Positions 1-6,697 of a stretch of DNA of 49,845 nucleotides are shown in pieces. Each line of letters opens with the position of its first letter. Position 1 is the first letter of the stretch. This DNA comes from a bacterium (GTDB lineage Bacteria > Patescibacteriota > Saccharimonadia > Saccharimonadales > Saccharimonadaceae): NCBI GenBank assembly GCA_021778755.1, contig JAJYBZ010000002.1, positions 1 to 49,845 on the forward strand. The letters are read 5' to 3'. Below the pieces are notes generated by a model. That model was given only the letters and a program-made list of their open reading frames with translations, was not told the DNA's origin and searched no databases. Both the position numbers and the translations under genes were made by a program.

Positions 1-1
1 C

Positions 2-280
2 GAGACTGGTTATGCCTGGAAAGAATGGACAGCCGTGACAGCACCGGGAAGTCTCAGCCCGAGCCCCTTCCCAGCGGCGACCAGTCTACCTGGTGCTAGT
101 GGTTGGAATGCTAGCAATGGCATTGGTAGGTTGTTTAGCTATGTCGGCGAGACGTCGCTGCATGGCTTCGTCCGCGGGGGCGCTTGGAGCTATGGCGGCT
201 ACGCAGGGGTGCTCACGTTGGCCCTGGACAATGCGCCGAGCGCTGCGGGCGTGTACATCGGTTTCCGTGTCTCCCGGTAG
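2..280 (+). CDS. C-terminal end of C-type-lectin/FGE-sulfatase-like protein (5' truncated by window edge)
   Basis: The open frame runs in from the left edge and gives 92 residues before a TAG stop. The tail contains SYVGETSLHGFVRGGAW, then AGVLTLALDNAPS and the terminal GFRVSR. This is the hallmark end of formylglycine-generating-enzyme-like C-type lectin folds, including the variable domains of diversity-generating retroelement (DGR) targets. The stretch is much more GC-rich than the aldo/keto reductase downstream. In DGR targets, variable codons sit between an invariant RGG..W core and the invariant GFR end, and this layout fits that. No reverse transcriptase or template repeat is visible in the window. 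It could also be an ordinary secreted FGE-like or pilin-linked surface domain. The family is fairly clear; the DGR link is inference. Confidence 0.6.
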   Translation, partial: ETGYAWKEWTAVTAPGSLSPSPFPAATSLPGASGWNASNGIGRLFSYVGETSLHGFVRGGAWSYGGYAGVLTLALDNAPSAAGVYIGFRVSR

Positions 281-464
281 ATACAGACCGTACTCGCTAC
301 ATAGGACGTTCAAGTGTATCCTGGCGACTGCAATGGGAACTAGACTTGAGCGCACATCATCCCGCAGTACTCGGTTGTACCGATCTGTTCAAATGGTACT
401 ATGCAACGCATTTCTGATCACCTAGCAACAGCATACTTCTGGGTAATCGTTCGATTGGCTCTTT

Positions 465-482
465 ACTTAAAGTACTTCAAGT
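465..482. promoter_or_regulatory. Palindromic MerR-type operator/promoter of the akr-merR operon
   Basis: ACTTAAAGTACTTCAAGT is a near-perfect 18-bp palindrome. It lies between a -35-like TTTACT (462-467) and a -10-like TACACT (486-491), an 18-bp spacer. A dyad between the two promoter boxes is the usual layout for MerR-family activators, and a MerR gene ends this operon. A second small inverted repeat, CTACA/TGTAG, lies at 485-499. Autoregulation is inferred. Confidence 0.5.
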
Positions 483-530
483 AACTACACTAGATGTAGT
501 AATGGAGATAATACTCCGAAGGAGGCATTT

Positions 531-1379
531 ATGTCAGAAGTACCAAACGTTACATTAAATACCGGAGCAGAGATGCCAATTATCGGCTTTGGTGTATTCC
601 AAATGAGTAATGACGAAGCTGAAGCTAGCGTGCTGGAGGCTATTAAAGCTGGCTATCGTTCGATTGATACGGCGACTTCATATGGCAATGAAGAGGCGGT
701 TGGACGAGCAATTGCAAGGAGTGGCGTGCCACGTGAAGAACTATTTATTACAAGTAAATTGTGGCTTGCGGATTACAGCGAAACAAAAGCCAAAGAGGGT
801 TATGAGCGTTCACTTGGCAAGCTTGGGTTAGAGTATCTTGACCTTTACCTATTGCACCAACCATTCGGCGATGCCTTTGGCGCGTGGCGTGGTCTGGAGG
901 CTGGCTATGACGAAGGCAAACTAAAGGCTATTGGCATTTCAAACTTCAATACCGTTCAGACATACGACCTCAACTTTAATGCTCGTATCAAGCCAGCCGT
1001 GAACCAAATTGAAACTAATCCATTCAATCAGCAAGTTGATGCGCACGAGCAACTCAAAGAGCTAGGTATCGTTCACGAAGGCTGGGCGCCGTTTGCCGAG
1101 GGTCAACATGACATATTTAAGAATGAAATACTTGGTAGTATTGGTGAAAAGTATCGCAAGTCGATCGCTCAAGTTATTCTGCGTTGGGACATTCAAAGAG
1201 GCGTTGTCTCAATTCCTAAATCAACCGACCCAATTCGTATTAAAGAAAACTTCGATATCTTTGATTTTGAATTGACCGATGACGAGATGAAACAAATTGC
1301 AGGTCTCGACCAGAAGCTGAAAATGGTTGACCACAATGACCCAGCATTTTTGAAGTTCCTCTACGACCGCACGCTGTAG
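531..1379 (+). CDS. Aldo/keto reductase (2,5-diketo-gluconate reductase-like)
   Basis: NAD(P)H-dependent carbonyl reductase of the AKR (alpha/beta)8-barrel family, 282 residues, the usual length. The catalytic tetrad is visible: Asp46, Tyr51 (TSYGNEE), Lys76 (TSKLW) and His109 (YLLHQP). The AIGISNF and NQIETNPF signatures and the C-terminal cofactor segment VSIPKSTDPIRIKEN are present. The start is set by a strong ribosome site (GAAGGAGG, about 7 nt before ATG). A MerR-family regulator follows 11 nt later in the same direction, so the pair probably forms a stress- or aldehyde-responsive operon controlled from the palindrome at 465-482. The physiological substrate cannot be read from sequence. 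Confidence 0.93.
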   Translation: MSEVPNVTLNTGAEMPIIGFGVFQMSNDEAEASVLEAIKAGYRSIDTATSYGNEEAVGRAIARSGVPREELFITSKLWLADYSETKAKEGYERSLGKLGLEYLDLYLLHQPFGDAFGAWRGLEAGYDEGKLKAIGISNFNTVQTYDLNFNARIKPAVNQIETNPFNQQVDAHEQLKELGIVHEGWAPFAEGQHDIFKNEILGSIGEKYRKSIAQVILRWDIQRGVVSIPKSTDPIRIKENFDIFDFELTDDEMKQIAGLDQKLKMVDHNDPAFLKFLYDRTL

Positions 1380-1390
1380 AATAGAAGTAT

Positions 1391-1864
1391 ATGAGCATTC
1401 AAAAATCAGAAGCCAAGACCTATACAATCACTGAGACGGCTAAAATTAGCGGTCTCAGGGCAAGTACGTTACGTTATTACGAAACAATCGGGCTGATTAA
1501 ACCTGTAAAGCGCGAGCATAATACTCAGCGGCGGGCTTATGACGAGAGCGATATTAATAGCGTCATAGCTCTTGCTTGTTTAAGTGCGATAGGTCTTTCG
1601 ATAGACGACATGCGTAGGTATATTAATAATCGAGATAACGGTTCTAGCGGAGCAAAAAGCCAAGTGGAGCTATTAACAATTCAGACTAGCCACATCAAGA
1701 ATGAAATCCATTTTATGCAATTGAGGCTTCAATATGTTGAGAAAAAAGTCGAATATTGGCGAGCGATTGCTGATGGTAATACAGACGAAGCCAACCTTAT
1801 TGGCGAAAAAGTATATGCCATCGCACAAGAGATGAGATTGCCAGTACGGCAGCCTACTCGATAA
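1391..1864 (+). CDS. MerR-family transcriptional regulator
   Basis: 157 residues. The N-terminal winged helix-turn-helix is recognisable from YTITETAKISGLRASTLRYYETIGLI, followed by the RRAYDESDINSV wing region and ACLSAIGLSIDDMRRYI (about residues 10-80). The rest is a helical dimerisation segment (KNEIHFMQLRLQYVEKKVEYW), typical of the antiparallel coiled coil of MerR proteins. No cysteine cluster for metal binding is seen, so it is more like the redox/aldehyde-sensing or small-ligand members. It is cotranscribed with the aldo/keto reductase and probably controls it through the dyad at 465-482. Confidence 0.9.
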   Translation: MSIQKSEAKTYTITETAKISGLRASTLRYYETIGLIKPVKREHNTQRRAYDESDINSVIALACLSAIGLSIDDMRRYINNRDNGSSGAKSQVELLTIQTSHIKNEIHFMQLRLQYVEKKVEYWRAIADGNTDEANLIGEKVYAIAQEMRLPVRQPTR

Positions 1865-1903
1865 TACAATTCGCAGGTTTGGGTCATTTCGCACCCAGAG
1901 AAC

Positions 1904-1940
1904 AAATAAAAACAGCCACATGAAGTGACTGATTTTATTT
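1904..1940. terminator. Bidirectional hairpin between merR and tRNA-Pro
   Basis: An imperfect inverted repeat begins AAATAAAAACAG and ends CTGATTTTATTT, with CAC/GTG inside and a short loop. The A-rich and T-rich flanks let it serve as terminator for merR on the plus strand and for tRNA-Pro on the minus strand. Confidence 0.55.
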
Positions 1941-2015
1941 GGTCGGGGTGAAAGGGCTCAAACCTTCGACCTCTCGGTCCCAAACCGAGCGCGCTATCAA
2001 CTGCGCCACACCCCG
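1940..2015 (-). tRNA. tRNA-Pro(TGG)
   Basis: On the minus strand the acceptor stem CGGGGTG pairs with CACCCCG. The anticodon loop TTTGGGA between CTCGG and CCGAG gives anticodon TGG. The T-arm is GAAGG/CCTTT. The 3' CCA is encoded (plus-strand TGG at 1940-1942). Confidence 0.92.
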
Positions 2016-2137
2016 ATGATGTGTACTTGAGCGATTATAGCTCATATTGAATGATATTTCCAGTGGTCGAGTAAAATATTTCTTACGTCGTCCGGTTGCC
2101 TAGGGCGCAAATTAGCGCTATGATTAGTATAATTATA

Positions 2138-3709
2138 ATGATGAAAAAAGCATGCCTACGTCTGTCGCGAAACTTACGCAATTTGCCCGGTATTGATTGG
2201 ATTGTGTTGGCTGTCGGTTCATTGGTCTATACAGGGCTGACGCTAGCTACGATTACTGGATCATCGATTTGGTTTGACGAAGCCTTTAGCGCCTATTTGG
2301 TACGGTTTAACTTCATCGATATTGCACGCTATACCTCAACCGATGTTCATCCGCCGGTCTATTATTGGATCTTGAAGCTATGGACGGAACTATTCGGTAC
2401 TAGCGAGGTCGCTTTTCGTTCGCTGAGTACGTTGTTCGGCGTGACGGCTATAATATTCGGTTTTCTGTTAGTGAGGCGTCTGTTTGGTCGACGAGCCGCC
2501 TGGGTCAGTTTGCTCTTGTTGTCGATTTCACCGATGTTGATTCGTTATGGTCAAGAGGCTCGCATGTACACACTGGCTGCCACAATTAGTCTGGCGGCAA
2601 CTTACGTACTGACTTTTGCGGTCAAGACTAAAGCGCGCAAACCGTGGATTATCTATGGCCTGCTAGTTAGCCTGGGTATGTGGGTGCATTATTTTACGGC
2701 ACTCGTTTGGCTGTCGCATTGGGTATGGCATGCTATCGTCGTGCGTCAAACAGGTGCCAAAGGTCGCAAGTTCAGACTTGCTTTCTTTACCAGGAATTGG
2801 GTTATGGCCCACGTTGTCGCTGTTGGCTTATTCCTGCCGTGGCTGCCGTTTATGATTCGTCAATTGACAGTCGTGCAGACTGATGGTTTCTGGATTGGTC
2901 CAGTTAGTGCTAACTCGTTTACTAATTATTTGACGAATGTGCTGTTCTACCTCGAACATGATCAAGCGGCACTTGGCTACGGCACGGTCTTTGTGGCGGT
3001 GATCACAACTCTCGTATACTTTGCCATCAAGCTGTATAAGTCATTTGGTAAGGAGAAGCGTCAGAGTTATTTACTGATTATGTCCGTTGCATTTACGCCA
3101 GTGATCCTCCTGTTTGTCGCGTCGACGCCACCATTACAATCGTCGTTCGTGGAGCGTTATTTGATACCATCGGCAGCAGCTTTTGCATTGTTTGCAGGCG
3201 TTACGCTAGCGCTAGGAGTGCAGAAATTAAAGGCCGCTGGACGGGTTTTAGCAATTATGCTGGTTGTTGTCAGTATGCTCCTGGGCATTATGAATGTCTA
3301 TCATTATGGTAATTACAACAAAAACAGCGGCACAAAAGTTATGACACGCGAGGTCGTGCGGGCGATTCAAGCTCAATCGCAACCTGGTGAGCCGATTATT
3401 GCGGCTTCACCGTGGGTATTTTATGAGGCTATATTCTATAACTCAACCCGGAATCCCATTTATTTCATTAACGCCCAAACTGATTATAGGTACGGTTCAC
3501 TGAATATGCTCAAAGATAACGCGCAGTTCAAAATTATGGATCTCAAGGCGTTCACAAAAGCACATCCAAAAGTTTGGTATATCGGTTTCTCGGCCGACAA
3601 GCCACTCAGCCCGCCTGATGCCAGCTGGCAAGAAATTCAGAACTTCGCCATATACGATCCAGTCGATCACAAGCCCAACTATCGGGCTAGCGAATTCTCG
3701 ATTAATTAG
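2138..3709 (+). CDS. GT-C fold membrane glycosyltransferase (GT39/ArnT-like)
   Basis: A polytopic membrane protein of about 523 residues. The first extracytoplasmic loop holds the hallmark acidic pair in IWFDEAFSAYLV, followed by TSTDVHPPVYYWILKLWTELFGTSEVAFRSLS. This is the conserved start of PMT/ArnT-like dolichyl- or polyprenyl-phosphate-sugar transferases. GQEARMYTLA follows, and then a run of membrane helices and a soluble C-terminal domain (about 420-523). It probably moves a sugar from a lipid carrier to a cell-surface acceptor. The start is uncertain: TTG 2096 and ATG 2120 are in frame, but a TATAAT at 2128-2133 lies just before the tandem ATGs at 2138/2141, so a short-leader or leaderless start there is preferred. 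Confidence 0.82.
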   Translation: MMKKACLRLSRNLRNLPGIDWIVLAVGSLVYTGLTLATITGSSIWFDEAFSAYLVRFNFIDIARYTSTDVHPPVYYWILKLWTELFGTSEVAFRSLSTLFGVTAIIFGFLLVRRLFGRRAAWVSLLLLSISPMLIRYGQEARMYTLAATISLAATYVLTFAVKTKARKPWIIYGLLVSLGMWVHYFTALVWLSHWVWHAIVVRQTGAKGRKFRLAFFTRNWVMAHVVAVGLFLPWLPFMIRQLTVVQTDGFWIGPVSANSFTNYLTNVLFYLEHDQAALGYGTVFVAVITTLVYFAIKLYKSFGKEKRQSYLLIMSVAFTPVILLFVASTPPLQSSFVERYLIPSAAAFALFAGVTLALGVQKLKAAGRVLAIMLVVVSMLLGIMNVYHYGNYNKNSGTKVMTREVVRAIQAQSQPGEPIIAASPWVFYEAIFYNSTRNPIYFINAQTDYRYGSLNMLKDNAQFKIMDLKAFTKAHPKVWYIGFSADKPLSPPDASWQEIQNFAIYDPVDHKPNYRASEFSIN

Positions 3710-3819
3710 GTAGGTATGACTTTGCTGGTATTTTAAGCAGTGTCCAAACAATCGACAGCCAGATTGTGAGGCCTGTAGTAGACTATGCGGGTTGATGGCT
3801 GGACTGTGGCTAAAGCGCG

Positions 3820-3825
3820 TATAAT
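3820..3825 (+). promoter_or_regulatory. -10 box of the peroxiredoxin gene (leaderless spacing)
   Basis: TATAAT is separated by 6 nt from the ATG at 3832, so transcription would start at or within a base or two of the start codon. There is no Shine-Dalgarno sequence in the remaining space. Confidence 0.6.
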
Positions 3826-3831
3826 AAGACT

Positions 3832-4293
3832 ATGATAGATTTACCATATAAAGCTCCGGACTTTACATTAAACGACGAAGACAGCATCGGTCATTCACTG
3901 GTCGATTACGCTGGTAAATGGGTGATATTATATTTCTATCCCAAGGATGATACACCTGGTTGTACCGTCGAAGCCTGCAGTCTGCGCGATGCACGGGATG
4001 ATTTGGCGGCGCTAGGGGCGGAGATAATTGGTATTAGTAAGGATGAGGCCTCGGCACACGAGAAGTTCAAGGCCAAACATTCGCTGAACTTTACATTGCT
4101 CAGCGATCCAGAAGCCAAAGTCATAGCGGCGTATGGTGCCTGGGGTAAGAAAATGTTCGGCCAAGAAGGAATTCTACGTAAGACATTCATTATTGATCCG
4201 TCTGGCAATGTCGTCAAAGTGTTCGGTCGTGTCACTCCGCTGGGTCACGGTGAACAAGTTAGCGATGCGCTGCGCGCGCTGCAAGCAGCTTAG
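3832..4293 (+). CDS. bcp: Thioredoxin-dependent peroxiredoxin (BCP/PrxQ type)
   Basis: Reduces hydrogen peroxide and organic hydroperoxides using thioredoxin-like donors. The 153-residue length is normal. The motif FYPKDDTPGCTVEACSLRD carries the peroxidatic Cys44 and, five residues later, the resolving Cys49, which is the PrxQ/BCP arrangement. RKTFIIDPSGNVVKVFGRVTPLGH forms the C-terminal half of the fold. The coding end overlaps the 3' end of the convergent gatD by a few bases. It is probably transcribed from the TATAAT at 3820 as a leaderless mRNA. Confidence 0.95.
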   Translation: MIDLPYKAPDFTLNDEDSIGHSLVDYAGKWVILYFYPKDDTPGCTVEACSLRDARDDLAALGAEIIGISKDEASAHEKFKAKHSLNFTLLSDPEAKVIAAYGAWGKKMFGQEGILRKTFIIDPSGNVVKVFGRVTPLGHGEQVSDALRALQAA

Positions 4294-5012
4294 CGTGGCC
4301 GCTTGCTAGCGACTTTGCGGGCTTCACCGACGAATTTATCGCCGATTGGCTCGCTGTAGAAGACGCCATATTTATTTGTTACGGCGCGATCAATTAGAAA
4401 ATCAGCAATCTGGGGGTTTTTGGGCAAGATTGAGCCGTGTAAATAGCTGCCAATGACATTGTTGTAGCGGGCGCCTTCGGTATTAGAATCGGTATTATTG
4501 CCAGCTCCCAATTGAATCTCGCCCAGGGGTGTCACGCCACTACCTAGATAGGTTTGTCCACTGTGGTTCTCGTAGCCGATAATCTTACCGAATTGGTCAC
4601 TGGTAGCGACAACGTTACCGATCAATCTTTCAGACTTGCCGTAAGTCTCAATATCGAGTAGGCCAATACCCTGGATGACGTCGCCGCTTGCGGTCTTGAA
4701 GAACTTTCCAAACAATTGATACAACCCGCAAATCATTAGCATCGGGACGCCGCGGTCGGCAAGTTGTTGAAGGCGAGGAGCGATCATTAACAAATCGGCC
4801 TGAATTTGCAATTGACCACTGTCTTGACCGCCGCCACCAATAATTAAGTCGACGTCATCAGGAAATTTATCGCCGGTATTATAGGCCAGGACATTAACCT
4901 CATAGCCATACCACTGCAATCGTCGTTTCAGCACCAGAACATTGCCATAGTCGCCATATATATTCATGGCCTTGGGATAGAGCTGCAAGATTGTGATTAA
5001 TCGTCCGGTCAT
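4290..5012 (-). CDS. gatD: Lipid II isoglutaminyl synthase, glutamine amidotransferase subunit GatD
   Basis: Class I-type glutaminase that supplies ammonia to MurT for amidating D-glutamate of the lipid II stem peptide. 240 residues. The nucleophile is Cys95 in MLMICGLYQLFGKFF, the oxyanion glycines are in LIIGGGGQDSGQLQIQ (about 55-71), and the catalytic His is in VIGSYLHGSILPKNP (about residue 190). The N-terminal QLYPKAMNIYGDYGN motif is typical of GatD. The start ATG overlaps the murT stop as ATGA (4 nt), so the two are translationally coupled and made as a 1:1 complex. Confidence 0.95.
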   Translation of the reverse strand: MTGRLITILQLYPKAMNIYGDYGNVLVLKRRLQWYGYEVNVLAYNTGDKFPDDVDLIIGGGGQDSGQLQIQADLLMIAPRLQQLADRGVPMLMICGLYQLFGKFFKTASGDVIQGIGLLDIETYGKSERLIGNVVATSDQFGKIIGYENHSGQTYLGSGVTPLGEIQLGAGNNTDSNTEGARYNNVIGSYLHGSILPKNPQIADFLIDRAVTNKYGVFYSEPIGDKFVGEARKVASKRPR

Positions 5013-6277
5013 TCGATTGACTCCACGTTAGTAATTTTGCTGAGTCGGCGGCGTAGGTCCAGCATAGCTGTATAGGTACAATAAATGCGTTTCGGCTTGC
5101 TATTATTGGCCGACAAGAAATGTTTCAGGGCTTTGCCTAAATCAGGATTAACACTTGTGATTGGAACTTCATCATAGCGTAGCCGTAAGGCCATGTCGTA
5201 GGCTCTAACGCCAGATACCTCATCAACTCCGACTGGCTGCAATGACTCAAAGTCGACGTCCCATAGCCATGACATGTCGCGACCATCTGCGTAATTATCG
5301 TTGATGGCAATCATAGTGGCGTAACCTTTTGGTTTAAACGATTTGAGACCGAGTCGAAAGCCGGATGGGTTTTTGACTAGTACTAATTCAATGGGCTGGC
5401 CGTTGACAATTAGGGTTTCACCACGGCCAAAGGCTGGTTCTACTTCGGCCAGTGCCGTTACTAACTTATCATTATCGAGCGTCTCGCCGACGATCGCTCG
5501 CACTAGTGCCAGGGCGGCCGCAGCATTAAAAATATTGTAAATGCCGTTAAGCTTGAGCGCTGTAATAACTTTCTTGTCGCCTAGTCGGAAAGCCGCTTTT
5601 TTGTCATCGAAATTTAATAGCTCAACGTCAGTCATGCGCGCGCTCGACGGTTCGGCGCCGCCATGTAGGTCATCGTCGCTCGGGAACAGCGTAACTAATT
5701 TGGGGCTGAGGCCAAAGAAACTCACTTTTTGCGTCGTTAAGTGAGTTTGCAGTTGGGCGATGCGTTGATCTTCGCGGTTCAAAACAACTGAATCTGTCGT
5801 TGACATGGCGATTATTTGCAGCATTTTGGCGGTAGTGTCAATTTCGCCAAATCGATCTAACTGGTCGCGCATAACATTCAAAAGCAAACTGTACCTAGGT
5901 GGGATAGTCCGTACGAATTTGACGGCATGGGCTTCGTCTAGTTCTAACACGGCGATGTCAGCCTTTAGTTCGCCCTTGAGGTTAATCTCACCCAGTAGGG
6001 CCGCCGCGACACCGCGCGTAAAGTTACTGCCGGTGCGGTTGGTGAAGACCTTGAGTCCTTGACTTTCGAGTAGTTCGACAACCATTTTTGTCGTTGTAGT
6101 TTTGCCATTAGTACCACTAATAACGACGACGCCGTGGGGCAGCGTTGCGAGTGTGGCCCTGATAAAGTCTGGATCAATCCGCTCCACGACTAATCCTGGT
6201 AAGGCTGAGCCACCACCACGTAGGCGGCTAGCGGCACGCACGGCTTTACCGAGAATAGTGACATAAGGTTTAGGCAT
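5009..6277 (-). CDS. murT: Lipid II isoglutaminyl synthase, Mur-ligase-like subunit MurT
   Basis: ATP-dependent partner of GatD, 422 residues. The P-loop is GTNGKTTTT (residues 55-63). The Mur ligase central domain contains TRGVAAALLGEI and LELDEAHAVKFVRTIPPRYSLLLNVMRDQLDRFGEID. The C-terminal DUF1727 domain includes LVLVKNPSGFRLGL and the end IYCTYTAMLDLRRRL. Characterised MurT proteins carry a four-cysteine zinc ribbon inside the central domain; here that segment (about residues 190-240) has no cysteine at all, and the only Cys in the protein is near the C-terminus. A minus-strand TATAAT lies 7 nt before the start, divergent from the next gene. Confidence 0.93.
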   Translation of the reverse strand: MPKPYVTILGKAVRAASRLRGGGSALPGLVVERIDPDFIRATLATLPHGVVVISGTNGKTTTTKMVVELLESQGLKVFTNRTGSNFTRGVAAALLGEINLKGELKADIAVLELDEAHAVKFVRTIPPRYSLLLNVMRDQLDRFGEIDTTAKMLQIIAMSTTDSVVLNREDQRIAQLQTHLTTQKVSFFGLSPKLVTLFPSDDDLHGGAEPSSARMTDVELLNFDDKKAAFRLGDKKVITALKLNGIYNIFNAAAALALVRAIVGETLDNDKLVTALAEVEPAFGRGETLIVNGQPIELVLVKNPSGFRLGLKSFKPKGYATMIAINDNYADGRDMSWLWDVDFESLQPVGVDEVSGVRAYDMALRLRYDEVPITSVNPDLGKALKHFLSANNSKPKRIYCTYTAMLDLRRRLSKITNVESIE

Positions 6278-6284
6278 ATGGTCT

Positions 6285-6307
6285 ATTATAGCTTAAGCAG
6301 GTATAAT
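6285..6307. promoter_or_regulatory. Divergent -10 boxes for murT (-) and the small membrane gene (+)
   Basis: TATAAT on the minus strand (6290-6285) ends 7 nt before the murT ATG at 6277. TATAAT on the plus strand (6302-6307) ends 6 nt before ATG 6314. Both spacings predict leaderless transcripts, and the plus-strand box argues for 6314 rather than the in-frame ATG at 6278. Confidence 0.55.
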
Positions 6308-6313
6308 GAAGAC

Positions 6314-6697
6314 ATGTTTTTGGTGGGTATTCTGTCTTGGTGGTATGGTGATGGCTGGAGACAGCGTTTTGTTATCATTAAGGAGCGTTTGGCGCAGACC
6401 AGCGATTACTTTTCGATCAGTACTCTGACTAGAACTTTATTCTCACCATATCGTCAGATTTCGGCTGGTAATTTACGCGGTCCGATTGGCGTTCAATTCC
6501 GGGCATCGGTTGATCGTTTGATATCGCGGGTTGTCGGTATGTTCGTGCGCCTATTCGTAATTATTGCCGGTATATTATCGATTATTACGCAAGCGGTCCT
6601 CGGTATTGTTGTGCTGTCTGGCTGGATGTTCGTCCCGGCTTTGCCGGTTATTGGGTTGATGATGTTTGCGATTGGTTGGGTTCCATTATGGCACTAG
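6314..6697 (+). CDS. Small conserved membrane protein, partner of ClpC-like ATPase
   Basis: 127 residues starting MFLVGILSWWYGDGWRQRF. An amphipathic N-terminal half contains FSISTLTRTLFSPYRQISAG, followed by two membrane segments (about 70-95 and 97-122). I do not recognise a named family. The gene's 3' end overlaps the next gene by 10 nt, so the two are very likely cotranslated, and the product may help place or anchor the membrane-bound AAA+ protein. ATG 6278 is also in frame but lies upstream of the likely -10 box. Confidence 0.7.
   Translation: MFLVGILSWWYGDGWRQRFVIIKERLAQTSDYFSISTLTRTLFSPYRQISAGNLRGPIGVQFRASVDRLISRVVGMFVRLFVIIAGILSIITQAVLGIVVLSGWMFVPALPVIGLMMFAIGWVPLWH

Noticed and set aside
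85-425. Overlapping frames in the first 430 bases (both strands)
   Set aside because: Only the frame ending at 280 gives a recognisable domain; the others are shadows of GC-rich sequence or lack a ribosome site.
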